Below, one piece after another: positions 56,133 through 64,000 of a stretch of DNA of 64,000 nucleotides. Under the pieces are notes generated by a model, which was not told the DNA's origin, ran no database searches, and saw nothing but the letters and a program-made list of their open reading frames with translations. The position numbers were made by a program, and so were the translations under genes. The stretch's first letter is position 1. Each line of letters begins with the position of its first letter. Origin of the DNA: Rhodanobacteraceae bacterium (GTDB taxonomy: Bacteria > Pseudomonadota > Gammaproteobacteria > Xanthomonadales > Ahniellaceae); assembly GCA_016708465.1 (NCBI GenBank), contig JADJFT010000003.1:62001-126000 (forward strand), in the 5' to 3' direction.

Positions 56133-56957
56133 TTACAGCTCAGCTAACAACATTTCGTAGGACCCGATGCTGCGATATGCCTTGAGCAGCACGGGCGGAC
56201 AGGTTCTGGCGAGCGCAAGTTCGGTGATGCGGTCTTGGTTCTCGGGAGAGATTCTTGAACCGAACACTATGTAGCGAAGCATCTCCTTCTGAAATGGTCT
56301 GCTGCCACGTTCCGACATCATGATGACCACGCGCTCTTCCTGCTCGAAGGTCCAATCGCTGTGCTTAGTCAGAACCGCGCGGGCAAGCTCGCTGTCAGGG
56401 TCGCTGCGAGAAACCTTGTCACCATCGATAACGGGATAACGGTCGCTGTATTCGATTGGCAACAGATTGAGATTCATGACTTGGGGGCCCAAATGAGTTC
56501 CCACGTGGGCCGGCCAAGGGACGTCGAAGTCGAATCCGAGGGCATAGCCGGTGTGGTCGTCGCCATACAAACCCCACATGGGGTGGATGCAAGGAGTTCG
56601 AGAGAAACTGCAGATGACGGTGGTTTCGAGAAGTTCTCGAACGACGTCAACGACGGCCAGCTTGTATTCCTCGGGATATGTCACGCCCACGATCTCCGCC
56701 GAGAGCCGCATGCGGGCGCGTTCAGCCGCCGGCTGGTCATCGGCAAAGCGCTCTTGAACGTATTTCTCCACGTCCGCAGCATCGAATCCGCTGCCATCTG
56801 AGAAGACCACATCATGGTCCATCTCCGTGATGTCATTCAATCGATCGCGGGTGTCGAACCAGAGTAGGTTGTCGCGAATGATCGAGACATCCCGATCGAC
56901 GTTCGCCCGCCGATACTTAAACCGGACGGATTTCGGCAGCTGGGACGCCGTGAGCAT
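56133..56957 (-). CDS. DUF2971 domain-containing protein
   Basis: 274 residues, cytoplasmic, no membrane segments. The DUF2971 pattern is seen in ASQLPKSVRFKYRRANVDRD at the start, RTPCIHPMWGLYGDDHTGYA with the MWxxYGxxHxG motif in the middle, and KHSDWTFEQEERVVI with the EEERVV-type acidic/arginine motif near residue 210. Function of the family is unknown; it is often found in mobile or defence-rich contexts. It lies in the lower-GC stretch that starts at the CAU tRNA and is enclosed by the inverted repeat copies. The ATG at 56957 was chosen because the upstream extension has no family similarity. Confidence 0.8.
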   Translation of the reverse strand: MLTASQLPKSVRFKYRRANVDRDVSIIRDNLLWFDTRDRLNDITEMDHDVVFSDGSGFDAADVEKYVQERFADDQPAAERARMRLSAEIVGVTYPEEYKLAVVDVVRELLETTVICSFSRTPCIHPMWGLYGDDHTGYALGFDFDVPWPAHVGTHLGPQVMNLNLLPIEYSDRYPVIDGDKVSRSDPDSELARAVLTKHSDWTFEQEERVVIMMSERGSRPFQKEMLRYIVFGSRISPENQDRITELALARTCPPVLLKAYRSIGSYEMLLAEL

Positions 56958-57399
56958 AGGTCTACCTAATGTCCGGGAAAAAGCCGCACGGCACGGCAAG
57001 CACAACCTCAATGAATGATCATATCCATTCACCGCCAGAAATCTTGCGCGATTGGACCGACCAACGCCAACTCATGCTCCGCTACAGAGCTTCTGAACTC
57101 GAGATAGCCCGGTTTCACTTGCAGCCAATCGCAGCGGCCACCGCCCAAAGCTGGTAGCGAACAAGCGACATGCGAGCATCGGCGCCCCGCCGGTCAACCG
57201 ATGCTTTCCACCGCCGATCACCTTATGGTTTTCGCCACACATCACGTCTGCATGTTCAACCAATTGCCCATTGAGCCGACAGACACTTTGTCGATGAACG
57301 CTGACTAGAGAATGTCCGCCGTATCGCAGAAAGACAGGATAAGACAGGGCAATTCCTCAGGGTCATCTCGAGGGTTCCTGCACCGGGGCGTCTAGGCCG
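56958..57399. other. 442-base stretch without a recognised gene; contains repeat copy B
   Basis: Holds the second, inverted copy of the repeat at 57216-57239. In the minus-strand frame around it the translation reads VMCGENHKVIGGGKHRLTGG, similar to the copy at 55939. A short open frame (57072-57263, minus) covers it but has no known family. The rest shows nothing I can name. Confidence 0.45.
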
Positions 57400-58218
57400 C
57401 TATTCTTCCGGCAGAGGCCAATTCTTTTGCAAACCCTCTTTCTGAATTTCTTCAAGCTGCGCTTCGATTACACCATAACGTCCCGACAGCTCAGACTCGT
57501 ATTTTTCTTCCAACATCTTCCGCGCGCGCGATTGATTGGCGAGCAGATCTCTAAGCTCTGCATCTGAGTACCGCGGTGTCTTGCGTCTAACAAACGGGTA
57601 CTGAAGGGTTGCTTCGTTGTCCGCACGATCCTTGGCCATCGCGGACTCCTGAAACACTTCCTTGCGCATGTCTTCCGAAAGTCCGCCGATCACCTCAGGC
57701 TTTGCTCCAAGCTGCTCAACGAGCTCAGTCCGGATATCGATGTCCGGTTGTGCACCGGTGCCAGGCTTCAGCATGGCGATCCACTGGCCATACCCGGACT
57801 CAAAGTGTTCGTGTGACTGAAACAGATAAATGAACACACGTTGCTGGCTTGCCGTCGAATTGGCCTCAGCGAGCAACTTCAGTAGTAGGCGCCTCAAGCC
57901 ACCCTCCGTGATCTGCCCGGAAACCACCGCGTTGATCCTGATGGCCGAGATGTGCCCCTGATCGGCATCGTTCTTACGGACGAGCTCATATTCCGGAAGC
58001 TGTTCTTCCGCCATCGTGTCAGGAGCTGTGGCTGATTCCGGTCTTAGTGCAGACGGGTTCTCCGTTGGCGGCGCTGCGAGACTGGACGTCGCCTGGCCGC
58101 GAGTTGTGTCTTGCGCGCCATCGCCATCGCCACAACTCGCGAGAAGCGCACACAGGATCGCCAGCAAGATGATTGACTGTCGCTTCAGCCGAATCTCGTA
58201 TTGATTCACCTTCCGCAT
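57400..58218 (-). CDS. Orphan lipoprotein of unknown function
   Basis: 272 residues. A signal sequence with lipobox (IILLAILCALLASC, Cys at about residue 29) is followed by a Thr/Ala/Pro-rich linker and a charged, helical C-terminal half (LLANQSRARKMLEEKYESEL then SGRYGVIEAQLEEIQKEGLQ). The middle (QRVFIYLFQSHEHFESGYGQ then WIAMLK) looks like a small alpha/beta domain. AAAGGAG stands 6 bases before the ATG at 58218. Base composition is visibly poorer in GC than the housekeeping genes around. I do not recognise a family; membrane attachment is predicted only from the lipobox. Confidence 0.75.
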   Translation of the reverse strand: MRKVNQYEIRLKRQSIILLAILCALLASCGDGDGAQDTTRGQATSSLAAPPTENPSALRPESATAPDTMAEEQLPEYELVRKNDADQGHISAIRINAVVSGQITEGGLRRLLLKLLAEANSTASQQRVFIYLFQSHEHFESGYGQWIAMLKPGTGAQPDIDIRTELVEQLGAKPEVIGGLSEDMRKEVFQESAMAKDRADNEATLQYPFVRRKTPRYSDAELRDLLANQSRARKMLEEKYESELSGRYGVIEAQLEEIQKEGLQKNWPLPEE

Positions 58219-58742
58219 CTCGATCTCCTTTGCGAAGCCCAGCGCCAGCATAGCCGTGGCGGAACGCATAATCTGATTTTTTAGATTGCCTGATGCTTTT
58301 TCCGACACCATATGCATTCATCCACAGTTTGGCGTGAGCGACAAACGATGGATGAAAGTGTTTGGTGTGACCCAGCGAATAGTCCAGCCGCAGAGAACTT
58401 TCGAGGGTGCGTAGAATCAGGATTCGGTCGGCGCCATCGCGGGCGCATTCGAACAACTCGCGAAGCGACTTAGCTGTGCTTCGCATCGTCGGCAGGCGAA
58501 AGTTGGCAGCAGCCATGTGCGCGCAACTCGGGTTGGCCGCCACGATCCTGATGCGTCCGTTTACATCACACCCGATGACGAAAACCAGAGCAGGACTGGC
58601 CTGGCAAGGGCGCGCCCGGCCTACGTTTGCAATGCTGCACGCCGCACTCGTCGCCAGACGCATTTTCTCGATGGCGGACGGCGGGCGTTTCCCGTGTTCT
58701 TGAGGCAAAGGGTCCGCGCCACGGACGCCAGAGGGCATCTAC
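58219..58742. other. 524-base intergenic region between divergent genes
   Basis: Contains an A/T-rich part next to the lipoprotein gene (AATCT-N8-AGATT at about 58270-58287), likely its promoter region. Open frames on both strands are present but give basic, low-complexity products; one minus-strand frame contains a plausible-looking middle part but overlaps the lipoprotein gene in another frame. I see no reliable gene. Confidence 0.4.
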
Positions 58743-61682
58743 ATGATTCGGATCACGGCGTTCGACCTGCGACATGGGTGCTGTAGCGCATTGCTCTGGC
58801 TTGCGTTCACGATGTTCGCCGCGATGCCGGCTTCAGCGGCGCCGGCGCTGGCCGACAACAACCTCCTCGGCGCTGCAATTGTCAGTGCTGGCCTCGATGC
58901 GCCGGTTGCGACGGTCGTGTCTGGCAACACCTTCGAGCTACGCGTCCTGTATGCGGTGTCGAGCGGTCCAGCGACCGGCGTTGTCGTCTGGGTGCCGCTG
59001 GCGACAACACTGGCGCAGGACTTTGGCCAGAACGAGGACCTGCAGTTTGTCAGCGCGACGGGCGGTGGTCAGTACACCGCGAGCGCGATCGTCTTGGGTG
59101 GTGCGAATGTGCCGGCGAAATCGGTGTATTGGCAGTTCGCGACGCTGAACAACGGCACCTTCAGTGTGCGATCAACGTTGCGTGTTCCGACGGGTGCGTT
59201 GAGCGGCAGCAACTATGCCTATCAGGCCTTCGCGCGTGCCGACAGCAGTGGCGCAACGGCAAACAGTGTCGTGCGCAGCAATGCAGCGACTGCGACGCAA
59301 TCGCCGGCAGTTGCACTGCACGCCGGGGAAGGTTGGTTTGGCGTCAGCACACCGCAGGCAGCTGCCGGAACGACGGTGCAATTCATCGTCGGCGCGCCGG
59401 ACGGCAGCAGCAACAATGCGCCCGGAAATGGCATCGAGACGTTATATCAAGCACGTGCGTGGGTCGCGCTCGACCCGTTGTGCAGTCTGTCTGCTGCGAG
59501 TGCGCCAGTTTGCATTGCGAGCATCAGTGAAATCAGCGACGGCGGCGTGGCGGATCCTGCATTCGATCCGGATGGCGGCGGTGCGCTGCCAGCGCAACCG
59601 GCAGTTGTATGGGAGTTGGCGAGCATCGCGCCGGGCGCGAGCTTTGCGCGCCACTTTCGCTATGTGCTCGCGCTAGACATCGCGAATGGCACGCAAGTCA
59701 CGCTCGCGGCGCGGCTGGATTCGGCACGTAGCACCGTCGTCAGTGGGTCGACGTTGTTCGAGATCGGTATCGACCCGACGCCGCATGCGGCGTTTGCAGT
59801 AGGTGACAACGTCGGCGGTGTGCTCGCAGTCACGGCGGCGACAAATGACAACGCCGGCGCAACGGTCGCACCCGGCGCCGATTTCGATCTCGGGCTGCGC
59901 CTGGCGAATATGGGTGCGCCGGGGCTCGGCGACATCGTGCAGTTCGCGCGCGTGCCGGACGCGCTGCAGCTGCAAACGGTGATGCTGCCGGTCGGCAGTG
60001 TCGGCCGCGTGTTCTATGCGACGACCACAGACCCGGTCTACGCCGATCCGGCCATGCCACCACCAGTCGATCTCGACGCCGTCATCGGCAACGCCACGTT
60101 GCCGGACGACATCGACGCTTTGGGCAACAGTTTCTGGGAAGACCTGGTCGTGTCGCCGCCCGCGGACATCGCGGCTGTGCGCTGGGTAGCGATCTACTTC
60201 AGTGCACTACCGAGCGGCGCCGTGCCGGCGATGAGCCGCATCGGCCTGCGTCCGACACAAGCCGCGTGCAGCAACTCGGTGTTGATGCTGAGTGCCCAGA
60301 CACGTGTCTATGCGTCAACAGCGCCCGGTGGCAGCGAGATCGCGGTCGCACCATCCGCACTCGTTCTGAGCGACGCCGAGCCGATCACGCTCGGCAACGC
60401 GACACCTACGGTCGGGCTTGTGGTGAGCGGCGACACCTTGGCCGTTGCCGGCGCACTGGAGCCACTGCAGATCGGTTTCACAGTGAGTAATCAGGGGCCG
60501 TTCGCGATCGGTGACGGCGAACTGGTCCTGACCTGGCCAACACTGTCGATCAATGGCGTCGCGGCACGTCCGGAGTTCGTCGGCGCAAGTGGTGGCAGCG
60601 TCGACGCGAGCAATGCTGCGAACGGTGAAGTGGTGCTTCTGCTCGGTCCGCTCGCGGTCGGTGCGGACGCAGTCACGATGCTGTCCTTACGCTATCCGGC
60701 CGGGGTCGTAAGCAACGCGACGCATGTCGTGAATGCCTCGGTCAATGTCGCCGCAGGCGCGTGCAGTGCATCCGCTGATGCGAGCAAATTCCTTGTCATG
60801 GTCGGCGCTCCGCAGTTGCAGGTCAGCACCAGCGCCAATCAAACGACGCTCGCGCCCGGTGGTGATCTGTCGTTCACCGGTCACCATCGCAATGCCGGAA
60901 ACGCAGTGGCGAGCGGCGCCATTGTCTATGGCCGGGTTCCGCCACACACGACATTTCAACGCGCCGAACTCGCACCGGGCCGCTCACTCGCCTGCAGCGG
61001 GCCACCACTGGATGCGAACTTGCCGATGAATCCGGGCGACTTCAGCACGGCGGATTTCGCGAATTTCGAAGCCGGTACACAAGACGCGCAAGGTTGGACC
61101 TGTCCGCGCGGTGGCGAGACGTCCTGGATCGCAGTCGGACTCGACGACAACGCGCTGACACCGCCGGTGTATACCGTCGGCGCCGATGAGACTTGGCAGC
61201 TCAAGTTGCACAATGACGAGATCCGCGATGAGCCGGACCAGCAGCAACAGGACTCCGCGCTTGGCACGTTGATCGATATGCAACTCGCAATCCTTGCGAG
61301 CGATCTATTGCCGGCGATCGGCCCTGCCGTTAGCAGCACGGTGACAGAGTCGGTGCTGCAGGCGAGTTGCGACCCGCCACCGCGGGCGACAAACCAGCAC
61401 CTCGATTACGCGATACCGAATAGCAACGGCACCGCACCTGTCCAGTTCAGCATTATTTCCGGGGTTGCGCCGGGCTGCATCACGCTCGACGACCAGGGGC
61501 TTTTTTCTGGTTCGTCCGCGGTGATCGGCGAGTTCAACGTGGTCGTCCGCGTGCGTGATGCGCTATTGCAGCAAGTCGATGTGACCTGTCACCTGTCGAT
61601 CGTTGCCGAAGATGTGTTCGGAGACAGTTTTGAAGCAGTGCCATGGACGCCGACACCGGTCCCGGACGCGTGTACGGAGTGA
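58743..61682 (+). CDS. Large secreted protein with repeated beta (DUF11-like) domains
   Basis: 979 residues. A signal peptide (LLWLAFTMFAAMPASAAPAL) precedes several Ig-like or conserved-repeat (DUF11-like) beta domains, seen from motifs such as AGTTVQFIVGAPDGSSNNAP, VAPGADFDLGLRLANMGAPG, LEPLQIGFTVSNQGPFAIGD and LAPGGDLSFTGHHRNAGNAV. The C-terminal part (DYAIPNSNGTAPVQFSII) is a putative-Ig domain of the Ig_2/He_PIG type. The end region DVFGDSFE resembles the C-terminal motif of other secreted proteins here. No enzyme domain. Probably a surface-associated protein; partner unknown. Confidence 0.82.
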   Translation: MIRITAFDLRHGCCSALLWLAFTMFAAMPASAAPALADNNLLGAAIVSAGLDAPVATVVSGNTFELRVLYAVSSGPATGVVVWVPLATTLAQDFGQNEDLQFVSATGGGQYTASAIVLGGANVPAKSVYWQFATLNNGTFSVRSTLRVPTGALSGSNYAYQAFARADSSGATANSVVRSNAATATQSPAVALHAGEGWFGVSTPQAAAGTTVQFIVGAPDGSSNNAPGNGIETLYQARAWVALDPLCSLSAASAPVCIASISEISDGGVADPAFDPDGGGALPAQPAVVWELASIAPGASFARHFRYVLALDIANGTQVTLAARLDSARSTVVSGSTLFEIGIDPTPHAAFAVGDNVGGVLAVTAATNDNAGATVAPGADFDLGLRLANMGAPGLGDIVQFARVPDALQLQTVMLPVGSVGRVFYATTTDPVYADPAMPPPVDLDAVIGNATLPDDIDALGNSFWEDLVVSPPADIAAVRWVAIYFSALPSGAVPAMSRIGLRPTQAACSNSVLMLSAQTRVYASTAPGGSEIAVAPSALVLSDAEPITLGNATPTVGLVVSGDTLAVAGALEPLQIGFTVSNQGPFAIGDGELVLTWPTLSINGVAARPEFVGASGGSVDASNAANGEVVLLLGPLAVGADAVTMLSLRYPAGVVSNATHVVNASVNVAAGACSASADASKFLVMVGAPQLQVSTSANQTTLAPGGDLSFTGHHRNAGNAVASGAIVYGRVPPHTTFQRAELAPGRSLACSGPPLDANLPMNPGDFSTADFANFEAGTQDAQGWTCPRGGETSWIAVGLDDNALTPPVYTVGADETWQLKLHNDEIRDEPDQQQQDSALGTLIDMQLAILASDLLPAIGPAVSSTVTESVLQASCDPPPRATNQHLDYAIPNSNGTAPVQFSIISGVAPGCITLDDQGLFSGSSAVIGEFNVVVRVRDALLQQVDVTCHLSIVAEDVFGDSFEAVPWTPTPVPDACTE

Positions 61683-61788
61683 CGATGAATGGGTAGCGGG
61701 ATGAATGACGCAAGGCGCATCGACTGTTGAGGACTTGGGATGCCGATGCGGGCATCTGATTCGCGATCCAGCAAACGGTACAGACCGC

Positions 61789-61808
61789 GTGGCGGGAGTT
61801 CCCGCCAC
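61789..61808 (+). terminator. Hairpin before the last gene
   Basis: Perfect inverted repeat GTGGCGGGA / TCCCGCCAC with a 2-base centre (effective loop AGTT), 106 bases after the large secreted protein. No T run. Could terminate that gene or lie in the leader of the next one. Confidence 0.5.
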
Positions 61809-61843
61809 TCCGGGTTCTATTGGATAGTCTTTAGGAGACACCC

Positions 61844-64000
61844 ATGCGCCGTCTGTTCGTTTGCCTGTCGTTCTGTCTGTCGTTCTGCCCGTCGGTCTCG
61901 GCGCAATCCGTTATCCCAATGGCCGATCTGAATGATGGGCCCAATGGTTTTCTCAGTGGTGGCATGGGAACCAGTTCGGTATTTTTCGACAATCGAATTG
62001 TCTTTGTCGGTACCGACCGCCTGCATGGAACAGAGTTGTGGGTCACCGACGGGACGCCAACAAATACCACTCGACTGACCGACATTTGTCCGGGCCAATG
62101 CTCGAGCACTCCGTCCAGTCTGTATGTAGAAGGGAGCTCGCTTTATTTTGCTGCAAATGATGGCCGGCAGGGCAATGAGCTTTGGCGCCTGCAGACGGGA
62201 AGTAATGTCCCGACGCTGGTGGCAGACATCAATCCGGGTGCCGACGGATCTAGTCCAGCCGGCTTCGTTCGCAAGACCTTCAGGATTGCCGGGGGGCTGG
62301 TTACCCGAACCTTTTTTGCGGCCACACGCGCCACCGATGGTCGTGAGGTATGGCGGCTGAGTGCCGGCGTCCCGACGCTGGAGCGAGACGTGGTGCCAGG
62401 CCCCGCTTCGAGTGACCCGCGCTCGTTCACCGTAATGAACACGCTACAAATCGGCTTTCTTGGTTTGACACCGAGCGGTGGCCGCGACCTCTATCAACTC
62501 GGTTACAACAGTAGTGCCGACCTCTCCGCCGTATCTGCAACTGTCCTCGGCGGCTTCAATATATCGACCACCCGTTCCGCACGAGCCGAGATCGTGACTT
62601 TGGGTTCGCTGACCTATGTGATTGTCGGCGACAACGGCTCCTTTCTCGACGATCTGTACGCAACCGACGGCACTATCGCCGGTACGACCAAGCTCCGCAC
62701 CGCAACTCAGATCTCCGGTCTGGTCGCAAACGCTTCGTTATTCAGGATGTTCTATACCGCCCGCTCTGGTGGCAACGAAACACTAGGTGTTAGCGATGGC
62801 ACAGTTGCCGGCACCATCTCGTTGTCGGCAACCAACCTCAGCCCTCGCGCCATCACGTCCTTAGGTAATCGCGTGTTCTTCACAGCACTCACCCCCAGTG
62901 CTGGCCGCGAGTTGTTCCGCTCCGACGGCACGGTCGCCGGCACGGCGCTGTTCAAGGAACTGGTGCCCGGCGCGGAAGGTATTCCTTCCACTGGATTCGG
63001 CATGACCACGGTAAACAACCTTCGCGCCTACTTCGCGTTCGATGACCATTTGTGGATTACCGACGGCAATTTGGCGAACACACTGGAGGTATTTAGCGCG
63101 ACCATAAATGGCACCGGCGGCAAAGTCACAGCACTCATTCCGACCTCCGGGCAGAACATCATGTTGGGCTTTGATCCCTCAGGATTCGGTTCCGGCGCCG
63201 AGCCGGTTTTCAGCAATGGCACGTCAGCCGGAACGCTCGCACTTGCCAATTTGATCGGCGATGTCGGTGACTCGTTCCCAACGCCTCTGAGCGTCATCGG
63301 CGATCGCTTGGTATTCGCCGCCAGCATTCCGGGGCAAACAGCCTCTACATATAGTTTGTCGATCACTGGCAACGGTGGGCTCGAGCCGATTAACGTGTCG
63401 GGTGTAGCCAATGGCGGCCGGCACTTTGGTCGCCTTTGGCTACGCACATCGAACGCATTGGTAACCACCGAGGGCAGCGCGGCTGGATCGACCCTGCTGC
63501 CCGTTCGTGCAGAGGTTTTTGATCCTGATTGTGTGATCGTCCGAAATGGCATCCCACATTTCATAGCTAGAGGTATCGGCGCCGACACGATCCAGATTTG
63601 GCGCAGCGACGGCACGCCGTCAGGCACCGTGCCGGTGACGAACATTCCTCTTGAAGTCGGCATCGGCATCGACGACGTTTGCTTCACCGAAGCACGGAGA
63701 ATCGGCGGATTTGGCGACTCGGTATTCGTCGCTGGCACACTGCCAAGTGCGCCAACGACTGGCGTCGAATTGTTGCGACTCGACGCCAATAACCAGTTGA
63801 CGCTGGTCAGCGACCTGCGGGCAGGTGCCAATGGCGCCGACATCCGCGACATGGTGAGTTTGAGTGACCGTATTGTTTTGATTGCGGACGACGGCATTTT
63901 CGGACTAGAACTCTGGCGCAGCACCGGAACGGCACAAGGCACTGTCCGCTTGACTGATATCAATCCGGGTGCCGGGAGCGCAAACATCAGGCAATTGACG
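61844..64000 (+). CDS. Secreted protein with ELWxxDGTxxGT repeats, truncated by window edge
   Basis: 719 residues are visible and the frame is still open at the edge. A cysteine-rich signal peptide with duplicated LSFC units (RRLFVCLSFCLSFCPSVSA) precedes many repeats of the pattern ELWVTDGTPTNT, ELFRSDGTVAGT, IWRSDGTPSGT and ELWRSTGTAQGT, often preceded by GNRVFFTA- or GDRLVFAA-type strands. This is a beta-propeller-like repeat family seen in large secreted proteins. AGGAG is 6 bases before the ATG at 61844. Its length and C terminus cannot be known here. Confidence 0.85.
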   Translation, partial: MRRLFVCLSFCLSFCPSVSAQSVIPMADLNDGPNGFLSGGMGTSSVFFDNRIVFVGTDRLHGTELWVTDGTPTNTTRLTDICPGQCSSTPSSLYVEGSSLYFAANDGRQGNELWRLQTGSNVPTLVADINPGADGSSPAGFVRKTFRIAGGLVTRTFFAATRATDGREVWRLSAGVPTLERDVVPGPASSDPRSFTVMNTLQIGFLGLTPSGGRDLYQLGYNSSADLSAVSATVLGGFNISTTRSARAEIVTLGSLTYVIVGDNGSFLDDLYATDGTIAGTTKLRTATQISGLVANASLFRMFYTARSGGNETLGVSDGTVAGTISLSATNLSPRAITSLGNRVFFTALTPSAGRELFRSDGTVAGTALFKELVPGAEGIPSTGFGMTTVNNLRAYFAFDDHLWITDGNLANTLEVFSATINGTGGKVTALIPTSGQNIMLGFDPSGFGSGAEPVFSNGTSAGTLALANLIGDVGDSFPTPLSVIGDRLVFAASIPGQTASTYSLSITGNGGLEPINVSGVANGGRHFGRLWLRTSNALVTTEGSAAGSTLLPVRAEVFDPDCVIVRNGIPHFIARGIGADTIQIWRSDGTPSGTVPVTNIPLEVGIGIDDVCFTEARRIGGFGDSVFVAGTLPSAPTTGVELLRLDANNQLTLVSDLRAGANGADIRDMVSLSDRIVLIADDGIFGLELWRSTGTAQGTVRLTDINPGAGSANIRQLT

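Noticed and set aside
58019..58738. A 239-codon minus-strand frame before the large secreted protein
   Set aside because: Overlaps the lipoprotein gene in another frame, and the start region is low-complexity; no family recognised.

Overview
The window looks like chromosome of a high-GC gammaproteobacterium, most likely of the order Lysobacterales (Xanthomonadales), from an environmental or metagenome-derived assembly. The evidence is a gammaproteobacterial RpoD, an isocitrate dehydrogenase together with AceK, a lipase with its steric foldase, and several secreted proteins of a style common in that order. I assign it from protein character only; no database was searched.

Layout. 1-9016 (minus strand) is a tightly overlapping operon: RDD protein, SpoIIM-like protein, DUF4129, DUF4350, MoxR ATPase and DUF58 protein, followed by aminopeptidase N, which leaves the window. 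9123-10067 is a serine/threonine ammonia-lyase-like enzyme. 10073-15034 (minus) holds a lipase chaperone, a lipase and a pair of M16 peptidase subunits. 15193-17345 is a putative glycosyltransferase with UDP-galactopyranose mutase. A tRNA-Arg(CCG) at 17421 is followed by a small accessory stretch: a pRiA4b ORF-3 remnant, a hipBA toxin-antitoxin operon with two operator-like repeats, a small orphan gene and one isolated sequence resembling a type I-F CRISPR repeat. 20356-24816 groups an aldehyde dehydrogenase, an aromatic aminotransferase and an indolepyruvate/phenylpyruvate decarboxylase; together they could convert aromatic amino acids to arylacetic acids, including auxin from tryptophan. 24980-28630 carries two secreted proteins that share a domain. 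28814-32128 is a deoC operon with two aldehyde dehydrogenase-family genes.

32496-39289 contains aceK, an ECF-like sigma factor, a secreted beta-helix protein and a Ser/Thr kinase with TPRs. 39345-45753 holds phenylalanine hydroxylase, a cytochrome c5-like protein, an extracellular nuclease lipoprotein, an alpha/beta hydrolase, ZapE and an MFS transporter. 45905-48875 is icd (the AceK substrate), an Lrp-type regulator and an ornithine cyclodeaminase-like enzyme. 49022-55794 holds a DUF5916 outer-membrane-type protein, rpoD, a UbiA-type prenyltransferase and a GT-C-like membrane protein. A tRNA with anticodon CAU (probably Ile2) at 55840 starts a second, visibly lower-GC accessory stretch with a DUF2971 gene, a repeated motif and an orphan lipoprotein. 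The window ends with two large secreted proteins, the last one cut by the edge.

A general caution: at least eight otherwise well-conserved genes are broken by one- or two-base indels or lone stops (pepN, DUF58, RDD, M16 subunit, glycosidase, phhA, MFS, DUF5916). Their homology continues unchanged across each lesion, so I read most of them as assembly or read errors rather than true gene decay.
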